Positions 11,407 to 18,275 of a DNA stretch of 47,654 bases are shown piece by piece. The stretch lies in the NCBI GenBank assembly GCA_022844005.1, contig JALHMN010000013.1:1-47654 (forward strand), written 5' to 3'. A model generated the notes under the pieces. That model saw only the letters and a list, made by a program, of their open reading frames with translations. It searched no databases and had not been told where the DNA came from. Numbering within the stretch: position 1 is the first letter of the stretch; every line of letters starts with the position of its first letter. This stretch comes from a bacterium. GTDB lineage: Bacteria > Pseudomonadota > Alphaproteobacteria > Ferrovibrionales > Ferrovibrionaceae. Both the position numbers and the translations under genes were made by a program.

Positions 11407-11446
11407 GTCCCGCACCGCGCGGGACAGACGGCGGCGCAGTCTGCGC
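11407..11446 (-). promoter_or_regulatory. Two GC-rich hairpins in the murF-mraY gap
   Basis: The 102-nt gap between the murF stop (11477) and mraY start (11374) contains a perfect 7-bp stem with a 5-nt loop (GTCCCGC/GCGGGAC, 11407-11425). It also contains a 13-nt near-palindrome, GCGCAGTCTGCGC (11434-11446). No T-run follows in the minus direction, so neither is a standard terminator. All neighbouring mur genes overlap, so this gap may hold an internal regulatory or processing element. The function is inference. Confidence 0.35.
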
Positions 11447-11476
11447 AGGAACATGGCGACAGAGCGGCGGGGCGCA

Positions 11477-12895
11477 TCAATCGGCCTCCGCCGGCTCGAC
11501 CGGACGCGCGCATAGCGCATCGACCACCGGCCCCATCCGGCTGCCGAGGGAGCCCTTGACCAGCACAACATCGCCCGGCCGCAGGTCTGCCTGCAGGTTC
11601 GCGATCAGCTCGGCGGCCGTCTCCATGTGCAGCCGGCGCAGGCGAGGCGGAAGCGCGTCGTACAACGCGCGCATCAGCGGTCCGGCGGCGTAGACTTGGT
11701 CCACCTTCGCCGCTTCCACGTCTGCGGCGAGGCCGGCATGCAATTCGGCGGAGCGGTCTCCCAATTCGCGCATGTCACCGAGGACAGCGATGCGCCGCCC
11801 CCGACCTTCCGGCGGGCTGGCGGCGAGAACGGCGAGGGCGGCCCGCATCGCGATCGGACTGGCGTTGTAGCTTTCGTCGATGAGCGTCGCCACCCCGCCA
11901 TCGACCGCGATCCGATGGCGCTCCCCGCGGCCCTTGGGGGCGCGCAGATCGGCCAGCGCCAGCGCCGCGAGGCCGACATCGGCGCCTACCGCCCGAACCG
12001 TCAGGAGAACCGCCAGCGAGTTCATGACCCAGTGCTCGCCGGGCGCGCCGATCTTGTAGCAGATCTGTTCGCCGGCAAACGTCGCCGTCGCGCAGGAGCA
12101 GGCGGCATGGAGGGCGGCCTTGTCCAGCCGCGCGGTCGCATCCGGATGTCGTCCGAAGCTCTCGATACGCTCCACCCCCGACATGAAGGCGCAATCGATC
12201 AGCCGGGGGAAATGCGGGCTGTCACGATTGAGGATGGCGACACCGCCGGGCTCGACACCTTGAAAGATCTCCGCCTTCGCATCGGCGATCTCCGTGACCG
12301 AATCGAAAAACTCCAGATGCGCGGGTGCGATCGTCGTGATCACCGCGACGTGGGGACGGGTGAGGCGGGCAAGTGGTGTGATCTCGCCGGCGTGATTCAT
12401 GCCGATCTCGACTACCGCGTAGACGGCATCGATCGGCATGCGGGCGAGCGTCAGCGGAACGCCCCAGAGGTTGTTGTAGCTTCCGGCTGCGGCGTGCGTG
12501 CGGTTCTGCTTGGACAGTAGGAGGCGGAGCGCTTCCTTGGTGCCGGTCTTGCCGACGCTGCCCGTGACAGCGATGACTTTCGCTCCGGTACGCTGCCGCG
12601 CCGCCGCCGCGAGACCGTTCAGAGCCGCGAGCGTGTCGTCGACCAACAGAAGCGGCATCCCTGGCAGCAGATCGCCGGGCTGGCGGCGCACGATCGCGGC
12701 AGCGGCACCGCGCTCGAATGCCGCCTTCACATAGGCATGGCCATCCTGGTTCAGCCCCTCGATCGCGACGAAGAGGTCCCCTTCCTCGAGCGTTCGGCTG
12801 TCGATCGATACGCCGCTCGCCACCCAGGGGTGGGTGGAACGCCCGCCGGTCGCGGCCTCTGCCTCGGCGGAAGTCCAAAGCGCGGCGGCGGTCAT
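11477..12895 (-). CDS. murF: UDP-MurNAc-tripeptide--D-Ala-D-Ala ligase MurF
   Basis: Adds the Ddl-made D-Ala-D-Ala dipeptide to finish the UDP-MurNAc-pentapeptide. The 472-residue protein has the N-terminal GVSIDSRTLEEGDLFVA segment that binds the nucleotide precursor, the P-loop VTGSVGKTGTKEALR, YNNLWGVPLTL, EIGMNHAGEI and DESYNASPIAMRAAL, all typical of MurF. ATG at 12895 overlaps the murE stop by 4 nt. It is followed by the 102-nt gap before mraY. Confidence 0.97.
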   Translation of the reverse strand: MTAAALWTSAEAEAATGGRSTHPWVASGVSIDSRTLEEGDLFVAIEGLNQDGHAYVKAAFERGAAAAIVRRQPGDLLPGMPLLLVDDTLAALNGLAAAARQRTGAKVIAVTGSVGKTGTKEALRLLLSKQNRTHAAAGSYNNLWGVPLTLARMPIDAVYAVVEIGMNHAGEITPLARLTRPHVAVITTIAPAHLEFFDSVTEIADAKAEIFQGVEPGGVAILNRDSPHFPRLIDCAFMSGVERIESFGRHPDATARLDKAALHAACSCATATFAGEQICYKIGAPGEHWVMNSLAVLLTVRAVGADVGLAALALADLRAPKGRGERHRIAVDGGVATLIDESYNASPIAMRAALAVLAASPPEGRGRRIAVLGDMRELGDRSAELHAGLAADVEAAKVDQVYAAGPLMRALYDALPPRLRRLHMETAAELIANLQADLRPGDVVLVKGSLGSRMGPVVDALCARPVEPAEAD

Positions 12896-14331
12896 CGGAG
12901 AGCCTCCACCGCCGCCCGCGCCACCAAGGCATCATCGAACGGGCGCACCTCGGCGCCGACGATCTGGCCCTGTTCATGACCTTTGCCTGCGATCACCAGC
13001 AGGTCGTCCGGACCGAGCGCGCCTATTGCCGCCTTGATTGCTTCGCCGCGGTCGCCGATCTCCCGAGCGCCCGGGCAGGCGCCCAGCACCGCACGGCGGA
13101 TTTCGGCCGGCACCTCGCTCCTCGGATTGTCGTCCGTAACGACAACCCGGTCGGCGAGACGGGCGGCAATGGCCCCCATCATCGGCCGTTTTGCCCGGTC
13201 GCGATCGCCACCGCAGCCAAAGACGACGTGCAGATGGCCACGTACATGTGGCCGCAGCGCCTGCAGCACGGTCTCCAGCGCATCCGGCTTGTGTGCGTAA
13301 TCGACGAATACGGGAGCGCCCGCGGGATGAGTGGCCACCTTCTGCAGGCGCCCCGGCACGCCATCGAGACGGGGCAGCGCCGCGAGGGCGCGGCCGACAT
13401 CGGTACCGGTACCAACGACCAGACCGAGGGCGGCCAGCATGTTCGAGGTCTGAAAAGTACCGAAAAGCGGCAGCGTCAGGACCTCGCGCTGGCCGAATAC
13501 GTTGATGCTGATCTCCTGCCCGGCGGCTGTCGGTGATGCATCCAGCAGGCGGAGGTCGAGCCCTCCGCGACCATAGGTCAAGGTACGGCTGCCACGGCGG
13601 CGGCAGACCGCCTCCACCTCCGGAAAGACATCCATATCCGCATTCAGGACGGCCACACCGTCGGCGGGTAGCAGGCGATCGAAAAGCCCAAGCTTTGCAG
13701 TTAGATAGTCGGCTCGGGTTGGATGGTAATCTCCGTGATCGACGCCGAAGGTGGTGAAGGCGGCAGCCGAAATCTGGACGCCGTCGAGGCGCTTCTGGTC
13801 GAGGCCGTGGCTGGACGCTTCCAGCGCGAGATGGTCGATCCCGTCTTCGGCGAGCCTGGCAAGGGCTTGGTGCAACGCGACCGGATCGGGCGTCGTATGA
13901 CCGAGCTTGTCGGTACCCGTCTTCGTGCGGATTCCAAGGGTGCCGATCGATGCCGCCTCCGCTCCCGTCGCCTGCCAGATCTGGCGCGCAAAATCGGCCA
14001 CGGAGGTCTTGCCGCTGGTACCGGTAGCGGCAGCCACAATGCGTGGCTGTCTGCCGAAGAACCGGGCCGCCATGAGCGCCAGCGCCCGGCGCGGGTCCGG
14101 GTCGGCGAGCCAGGCCACCTTGGGGCAAGGGGCGATGCTCGGGAGAGCCAGGACGGCGATCGCGCCGGCCCGCACCGCGTCTTTGACGAAGGAAGCGCCG
14201 TCGATCCTGGTTCCCGGCAGCGCAGCGAAGAGGAACCCCGGCCTCACTTCACGACTGTCCGCAGTGATGCCCGCGACCTCGGGATCGAGCCCGCCGGAGG
14301 GTGCCTGACCTGTGAGTTCAGAAAGACGCAA
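12892..14331 (-). CDS. murE: UDP-MurNAc-dipeptide--meso-diaminopimelate ligase MurE
   Basis: Adds the third residue of the stem peptide. The 479-residue protein has GITADSREVRPGFLFAA, the P-loop AATGTSGKTSVADF, LEASSHGL, VDYAHKPDALE and, near residue 400, TDDNPRSE. The DNPR signature is the known marker for meso-diaminopimelate rather than lysine specificity. The start appears to be TTG at 14331, with GGAG placed 7 nt upstream, inside the ftsI coding end; this gives a 14-nt overlap with ftsI. A non-ATG start is the only unusual point. Confidence 0.95.
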   Translation of the reverse strand: MRLSELTGQAPSGGLDPEVAGITADSREVRPGFLFAALPGTRIDGASFVKDAVRAGAIAVLALPSIAPCPKVAWLADPDPRRALALMAARFFGRQPRIVAAATGTSGKTSVADFARQIWQATGAEAASIGTLGIRTKTGTDKLGHTTPDPVALHQALARLAEDGIDHLALEASSHGLDQKRLDGVQISAAAFTTFGVDHGDYHPTRADYLTAKLGLFDRLLPADGVAVLNADMDVFPEVEAVCRRRGSRTLTYGRGGLDLRLLDASPTAAGQEISINVFGQREVLTLPLFGTFQTSNMLAALGLVVGTGTDVGRALAALPRLDGVPGRLQKVATHPAGAPVFVDYAHKPDALETVLQALRPHVRGHLHVVFGCGGDRDRAKRPMMGAIAARLADRVVVTDDNPRSEVPAEIRRAVLGACPGAREIGDRGEAIKAAIGALGPDDLLVIAGKGHEQGQIVGAEVRPFDDALVARAAVEALR

Positions 14332-16105
14332 GTTTCCGCTCCGGCGCGCCGACGGCGGGCGCCGGCAGCATCAGAGCCTCCCGCACCTTCGGCGCGTTTG
14401 CATCGATAGGCGCAACAGCCAGGAGTGGCGCAATCCGCGAGACGATTCGCCCGATCGCAGGTGCAGCTGTCCATCCGGCAGTGGCAAAGCCGTGGGTCTC
14501 CTTGGTTCCCTTCGGCTCGTCGATGATCGCGATGACGACGTAGCGCGGTTCGTGCATCGGGAAAGCAGCGACGAAGGAGGACAGCAGCGCCTTCTTCTGG
14601 TACCCGCCGACACCTGCCTTTTCCGCTGTACCTGTCTTGCCGCCGACCACGTAGCCGTTGGCTTCCGCCTTGGTGCCGGTTCCATCGGTCACCACGAGGC
14701 GCATCAGACGACGCATATTGGCCGAGGTCTGCGGCTTCAGCACCCGTTCGGCCGGAACGACCGCGCCCGCCTCGCGCTTCACCAGCGTCGGCGGCACCAG
14801 CAATCCGCCGTTGACCACGGCAGCGATTCCCACGCCGGTCTGCAGCGGGCTGACCGAGAGACCATGACCGAAGGCGATGGTCATGGTCTCTATCGTGTTC
14901 CAGCGCTTAGGAAAAAGCGGCGATCCCACTTCCGGAACCTCGACCACAGGCTTGCGAAGCATCCCCATGCGTTCCATGAAGGCCTTCTGGCCGGCCGCCC
15001 CTACATCTACGGCCATCTTGGCCGCGGCGATGTTCGACGAGTACTGATAGATCTCAGGCACGGAGAGCCAGCGGTTCTTCGGATGATCATCGGAGATCGT
15101 GAAACGCGAAATCCTGATGGGGTGGCTGGCGTCATAGCCTCCGTTCATGCCGATGACACCGGTGTCGAGGCCCATGGCGAGCGCGAAGGTCTTAAAGGTC
15201 GACCCCATCTCGTAGACGCCGAGCGTGATCCGATTGAACTTGGCATCGCCGACGGCACCACCGGGCGAGAGCGGATCGAAGTCCGGCAGCGACACCATGG
15301 CGACGATCTCACCGGAGCGCGCATCCATGACCAGGCCCGCACCGCCGATCGCGGAAAACTGTTCGATCGACTTGGACAGTTCGTCGCGCAAGGCATGCTG
15401 CACGCGGATGTCGATCGACAGCTGAAGCGGGTCCTGCAACCGCCCAGGGTCTCGCAGGCGGTCGTCGAAATACTGTTCGATCCCGGCAATTCCCTTGCTG
15501 TCGATATCCGTATAGCCGACCGCATGCGCGGCAAGCGAGCCCTGGGGATAGAGCCGCTTCTGTTCGACATGGAAGGCAAGACCGGGTATCCCCAGCGCAT
15601 TGACCGACTTCTGGTCCCCGGGGGTCAAATTGCGCTTGATCCACAGGAAGCCGCGATCGCTCATGAGCTTCTGATGCAGCTCCGCCCGGTTCAGTTCCGG
15701 AAACAGACGGGTGAGCTTGGTCGCGGCCTCGGCAGGGTCGATTATCCTTCGCGGGTCGGCCGAGAGCGAGGCGCTGCGCAGGTTGACCGCCAGCAGAACT
15801 CCGTTGCGGTCGACGATCGGCGCTCGCTCCACCGGCGAAGCGCTGCCGGTCGCCGCGACGAGGCCGGCGGTCCGGGTCGGCGTGGGCTCGATGCCGCCGC
15901 GGAACAGCATCAAATCAGCGAGACGCCCGCCCAGCACCAGGAAGCACAGGCCGAACAGGGCTCCTGCGATCACAATGCGGGAACGTCCGGTCTCGATGGC
16001 GGCGCGAACCGTGCCCTCGATCTGCACAAGCGGTTGTCCGCCGCCCAGGTCGGCAGGTGTGCAGGGGCGAGCGCGCTGGCGCGGGCGGCGGATCAATATG
16101 TTCAT
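14318..16105 (-). CDS. ftsI: Septal transpeptidase FtsI (PBP3)
   Basis: Class B penicillin-binding protein that cross-links septal peptidoglycan, working with FtsW. 595 residues: a basic cytoplasmic tail, one membrane anchor near residues 42-65, a dimerisation/pedestal domain (VDRNGVLLAVNL), then the transpeptidase domain. The catalytic motifs are all present: STFK with the active serine near residue 301, SSN near residue 355 and KTGTAEK near residue 487. ATG at 16105 overlaps ftsL by 4 nt. Its length and motifs are ordinary for alphaproteobacterial FtsI. Confidence 0.97.
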   Translation of the reverse strand: MNILIRRPRQRARPCTPADLGGGQPLVQIEGTVRAAIETGRSRIVIAGALFGLCFLVLGGRLADLMLFRGGIEPTPTRTAGLVAATGSASPVERAPIVDRNGVLLAVNLRSASLSADPRRIIDPAEAATKLTRLFPELNRAELHQKLMSDRGFLWIKRNLTPGDQKSVNALGIPGLAFHVEQKRLYPQGSLAAHAVGYTDIDSKGIAGIEQYFDDRLRDPGRLQDPLQLSIDIRVQHALRDELSKSIEQFSAIGGAGLVMDARSGEIVAMVSLPDFDPLSPGGAVGDAKFNRITLGVYEMGSTFKTFALAMGLDTGVIGMNGGYDASHPIRISRFTISDDHPKNRWLSVPEIYQYSSNIAAAKMAVDVGAAGQKAFMERMGMLRKPVVEVPEVGSPLFPKRWNTIETMTIAFGHGLSVSPLQTGVGIAAVVNGGLLVPPTLVKREAGAVVPAERVLKPQTSANMRRLMRLVVTDGTGTKAEANGYVVGGKTGTAEKAGVGGYQKKALLSSFVAAFPMHEPRYVVIAIIDEPKGTKETHGFATAGWTAAPAIGRIVSRIAPLLAVAPIDANAPKVREALMLPAPAVGAPERKLASF

Positions 16106-16545
16106 CGTCCCCTCTCGGCCGTGGCGAGATCCATTGCGGCCAATGCCCCAACCGGCGGATCGGCGACCGGTAAGGGAAGGTTCTCAGGGAAAGGCTTTGC
16201 CTGCGGGGCGGGCGGCGCGTTGGGGTCGGGAATGCTGATAACACCCCACCCCTCGACGACTGCCTCCTCCGGTCGCGGCGGCAGTCCCGACAAGGCAAGT
16301 ATCCGGTGCGGCGGCGGCGGCGCCAATGACAGGTGCCGATTCACCCGCGCCTGCAGGCGATCGGGCCGTGTGAGATAGGTCCACTCCGCCTTCATGACCT
16401 CGACCGCTTCTCGCTCCTGGGCGATCGAGCGGTTCAGCGCGATCAGTTCGTCCTCCAGGCGCTTCACCTCGTAGGCGAGCTGATACATCCCATAGGCGAC
16501 CGCGCCGAGGGCGAACACACCTGCCGCTGTCAGGGCGCGTTTCAT
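16102..16545 (-). CDS. ftsL: Cell division protein FtsL-like
   Basis: Small bitopic membrane protein expected to form the FtsQLB complex that activates FtsWI. 147 residues: a short start, one hydrophobic segment (about 4-22), a predicted coiled coil ([20 protein letters not shown], about 25-55), then a conserved [16 protein letters not shown] stretch typical of alphaproteobacterial FtsL, and a Pro-rich periplasmic tail longer than in E. coli FtsL. The call rests on this layout and on its place between rsmH and ftsI with 4-nt overlaps on both sides. Confidence 0.9.
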   Translation of the reverse strand: MKRALTAAGVFALGAVAYGMYQLAYEVKRLEDELIALNRSIAQEREAVEVMKAEWTYLTRPDRLQARVNRHLSLAPPPPHRILALSGLPPRPEEAVVEGWGVISIPDPNAPPAPQAKPFPENLPLPVADPPVGALAAMDLATAERGR

Positions 16546-17495
16546 GCTGCCTCCGCCCAGGCCGGCGCCGCTGTACGCTCAGCGACGCGCATGCGAGCGG
16601 ATCGAGCCCGCGGATTGCGGGCGATTTCGGCTTCCGTGGGCTTTACCGCGCCGCGCTTCGGCAATCTGAAGCTCGGCTCAGCCCGGCGCTCGACCGGCAG
16701 CGGCGAGTGCCGCGAAGGCGACGCCGCATGGCCCGAGCGGTCATCCAGGAAGCGCTTGACGATACGGTCCTCGAGCGAGTGGAAGCTTACAACGACGAGA
16801 CGCCCGGCCGCTCGGAGAAGCCTCTCCGCCGCCCGCAACCCTCGTTCGAGTTCGCCCAACTCGTCGTTTACCCGGATCCGCAGGGCCTGGAACGTCTTGG
16901 TCGCCGCATGAATTCCGACCACCCGTTCGGCATGCGGCGCCACGATCTCGGCCAGTTGAAGGGTGCGCGTGATCGGCGCCTCACGCCGCGCGGCCACGAT
17001 GGCGCGGGCAACCTGACGCGAGCGGCGCTCCCCGCCGAGATGGAAGATCATGTCGGCCAGATCGCCCTCTTCCTCCTCGTTCACCAGATCGGCGGCCGTC
17101 GGCCCGTCGCCCCCCATCCGCATGTCGAGCGGCCCGTCGGTACGAAAGGAAAAGCCGCGATCGGCCTGATCGATCTGCATGGAGGACACGCCGATATCGA
17201 GCGCAATGCCGTCGACTGCGGCTATCCCCAGTTCCGACAGCAGCCGGTCCATCTCGCCGAAGCGGCCTTCGATCGGAAAGAGGCGTTCCGGATAGCCTGC
17301 CGCCAGGGCCTGGGCAGCGGCGAAGGCGCCGGGATCGCGGTCGATCGCGTAGACCCGGCAATCGGCGGCGGCCAGGAAGGCCCGCGTATAACCGCCGGCG
17401 CCGAATGTACCGTCGACAATGACAGCGCCGTCGCGCGGGGCAATTCCGGCGAGCACCTCCGCCAGAAGTACGGGGCTGTGCGGGATCTGGCTCAT
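16542..17495 (-). CDS. rsmH: 16S rRNA (cytosine-1402-N4)-methyltransferase RsmH
   Basis: SAM-dependent methyltransferase (formerly MraW) that modifies C1402 in the ribosomal P site. The 317-residue protein has [10 protein letters not shown] at the N-terminus, the SAM-binding motif [40 protein letters not shown] and, towards the C-terminus, [16 protein letters not shown]. All are hallmarks of the family. ATG at 17495 overlaps mraZ by 4 nt and its stop overlaps ftsL by 4 nt. Confidence 0.97.
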   Translation of the reverse strand: MSQIPHSPVLLAEVLAGIAPRDGAVIVDGTFGAGGYTRAFLAAADCRVYAIDRDPGAFAAAQALAAGYPERLFPIEGRFGEMDRLLSELGIAAVDGIALDIGVSSMQIDQADRGFSFRTDGPLDMRMGGDGPTAADLVNEEEEGDLADMIFHLGGERRSRQVARAIVAARREAPITRTLQLAEIVAPHAERVVGIHAATKTFQALRIRVNDELGELERGLRAAERLLRAAGRLVVVSFHSLEDRIVKRFLDDRSGHAASPSRHSPLPVERRAEPSFRLPKRGAVKPTEAEIARNPRARSARMRVAERTAAPAWAEAA

Positions 17496-17944
17496 GCGCC
17501 GCCCCCGGCGCGGCGGCGCTCCTGCTGGCGGGTACGGGCCTCGGCTTGGCGCGCGGCAAAGAGGGTCGGGTTCCAGATGGCGAAAGTATCGCCGCGGCCA
17601 GCGAAAACTGCCTGAGCTTCGGCTGCGAGTTGGGCATGCGCCATCAATTCGTCGGGGATGACGATGCGTCCTTCCGTGTCCCAGCCCAACGGCAGGATGG
17701 CGGCCGCGTTCATGTCTAAGTAATCGTCCTGCTCGTCGCTTTCATATTCCATGTCGCGGACGCGTTTCATCATCGCGTCCACGTAATCTTCGCCAAATGC
17801 CTCGATGCAGGGGTACTTGATCGCGCGGTTGACGAACATTCGACCAGAGCCACGCTTGATCAAAATTGAACGAAAGTCCGCGGGAACCGAAACGCGGCCC
17901 TTCTTGTCGATCCTGTTCGTGAAGGTGGACAGGAAGTAGTCCAC
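17492..17944 (-). CDS. mraZ: Transcriptional regulator MraZ
   Basis: First gene of the dcw cluster. MraZ forms a ring of AbrB/SpoVT-like swapped-hairpin domains and in other bacteria binds direct repeats in its own promoter. The 150-residue protein has two such domains, [18 protein letters not shown] (about 8-25) and [18 protein letters not shown] (about 85-102), each with the conserved D-x-x-GR-x-x-(V/I)P core. The start is GTG at 17944, preceded by an AGGGGCGGG stretch. The upstream region contains a 10-bp-periodic GGG array that fits its expected binding site. Confidence 0.95.
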   Translation of the reverse strand: MDYFLSTFTNRIDKKGRVSVPADFRSILIKRGSGRMFVNRAIKYPCIEAFGEDYVDAMMKRVRDMEYESDEQDDYLDMNAAAILPLGWDTEGRIVIPDELMAHAQLAAEAQAVFAGRGDTFAIWNPTLFAARQAEARTRQQERRRAGGGA

Positions 17945-17999
17945 GCCACACCCGCCCCTGTTGGTTACCGCGACATCCCCCCGGACGCGAAGCGACTGG

Positions 18000-18043
18000 C
18001 GGGATGGATTGGGATATCATGGGTTTTCATGGGCGTCAATGGT
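18000..18043. promoter_or_regulatory. mraZ box: Putative MraZ-binding direct repeats
   Basis: On the plus strand GGG recurs at exactly 10-bp spacing: 18001-18003, 18011-18013, 18021-18023 and 18031-18033, with a partial TGG at 18040-18042. The last three full units are each preceded by T (TGGG). Known MraZ sites are TGGG-type pentamers separated by 5 nt, that is, a 10-bp period, in front of mraZ. Here the TGGG strand is opposite to mraZ transcription. The array lies 57-100 nt before the mraZ start and covers the -35/-10 of the nearest promoter candidate, which fits autoregulation. Confidence 0.7.
18011..18039 (-). promoter_or_regulatory. Candidate mraZ promoter inside the MraZ repeats
   Basis: Reading towards mraZ, TTGACG (18039-18034) is followed after 17 nt by TATCCC (18016-18011). 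The -35 is good and the -10 is poor. Transcription would begin near 18004, giving a leader of about 60 nt. The overlap with the GGG array would let MraZ block RNA polymerase. This is a consensus match only. Confidence 0.45.
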
Positions 18044-18085
18044 TCGGACAGATAAATCACTGAATTGGCGGCCTTTTCGTCCGGA

Positions 18086-18100
18086 GAACATAAATAGAAC
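18086..18100 (-). promoter_or_regulatory. LexA-type SOS box facing mraZ
   Basis: GAACATAAATAGAAC on the plus strand is GAAC-N7-GAAC; read towards mraZ it is GTTC-N7-GTTC, the LexA box known for Alphaproteobacteria. It lies 142 nt before the mraZ start. Its central TATTTA is the -10 of the promoter candidate at 18091-18119, the position expected for a repressor. An exact inverted copy lies at 18181-18195. Confidence 0.65.
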
Positions 18101-18119
18101 TACAGAAATGAAGACCCAA
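18091..18119 (-). promoter_or_regulatory. Candidate upstream mraZ promoter overlapping the LexA-type box
   Basis: Reading towards mraZ, TTGGGT (18119-18114) is followed after exactly 17 nt by TATTTA (18096-18091), which forms the core of the LexA-type box. If used, transcription would begin near 18084 and be repressed by LexA until DNA damage. It would be a second, tandem promoter for the dcw cluster. This is inference from consensus spacing. Confidence 0.4.
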
Positions 18120-18180
18120 AATCGGTCAATCGCCCAGTCCAGCCCATGTCGGACCACCGCCGGCCGACCCCAAGCATTTT

Positions 18181-18195
18181 GTTCTATTTATGTTC
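18181..18195 (+). promoter_or_regulatory. LexA-type SOS box facing the AsmA-like gene
   Basis: GTTCTATTTATGTTC (GTTC-N7-GTTC) is identical to the box at 18086-18100 read on the other strand, including all seven central bases. It lies 80 nt upstream of the ATG of the AsmA-like gene and points towards it. No good -35 is placed to use its TATTTA as a -10 in this direction; the nearest candidate promoter starts 9 nt further down. Confidence 0.6.
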
Positions 18196-18203
18196 CCACG
18201 CGC

Positions 18204-18233
18204 TTGCCGTCGCGCGGGTTCTGAGGGTAGGCT
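18204..18233 (+). promoter_or_regulatory. Weak candidate promoter for the AsmA-like gene
   Basis: TTGCCG (18204-18209), an 18-nt spacer and TAGGCT (18228-18233) lie just downstream of the second LexA-type box and 42 nt before the ATG. The match to a sigma-70-type promoter is modest. No better candidate is visible in front of this gene. Confidence 0.3.
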
Positions 18234-18275
18234 GCGCATCGACAGCGAGATTGCACAATTTGAGGGAGTGAACCG

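Larger units (their letters stand above)
17945..18275. other. Divergent control region between mraZ and the AsmA-like gene
   Basis: This 331-nt non-coding stretch is more AT-rich than its surroundings and contains no convincing gene. Going from mraZ outward, it holds the mraZ leader, a GGG array with 10-bp spacing overlapping a promoter-like sequence, a first LexA-type box overlapping a second promoter-like sequence, about 80 nt with no feature I recognise, a second LexA-type box in mirror orientation, and a weak promoter-like sequence before the AsmA-like gene. Each element is listed separately. Confidence 0.8.

Noticed and set aside
14312-16378. Plus-strand open frame of 688 codons opposite ftsI
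   Set aside because: Shadow of ftsI, which carries all three penicillin-binding motifs on the minus strand; similar shadows lie opposite most dcw genes.
18000-18043. Short-period repeat considered as CRISPR or tandem-repeat expansion
   Set aside because: Only the GGG core is conserved with 10-bp spacing; this is an operator-like array, not a CRISPR.
18086-18195. Miniature transposable element with 15-bp terminal inverted repeats
   Set aside because: No target-site duplication flanks the pair, and both repeats fit the LexA operator pattern and lie where operators would be expected.
17961-18224. 87-codon plus-strand frame and a few 22-38-codon frames in the mraZ/AsmA control region, considered as SOS-induced division inhibitors
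   Set aside because: No hydrophobic segment, poor ribosome-binding sites, and they run through the LexA-type boxes and MraZ repeats; nothing resembles known small SOS inhibitors.
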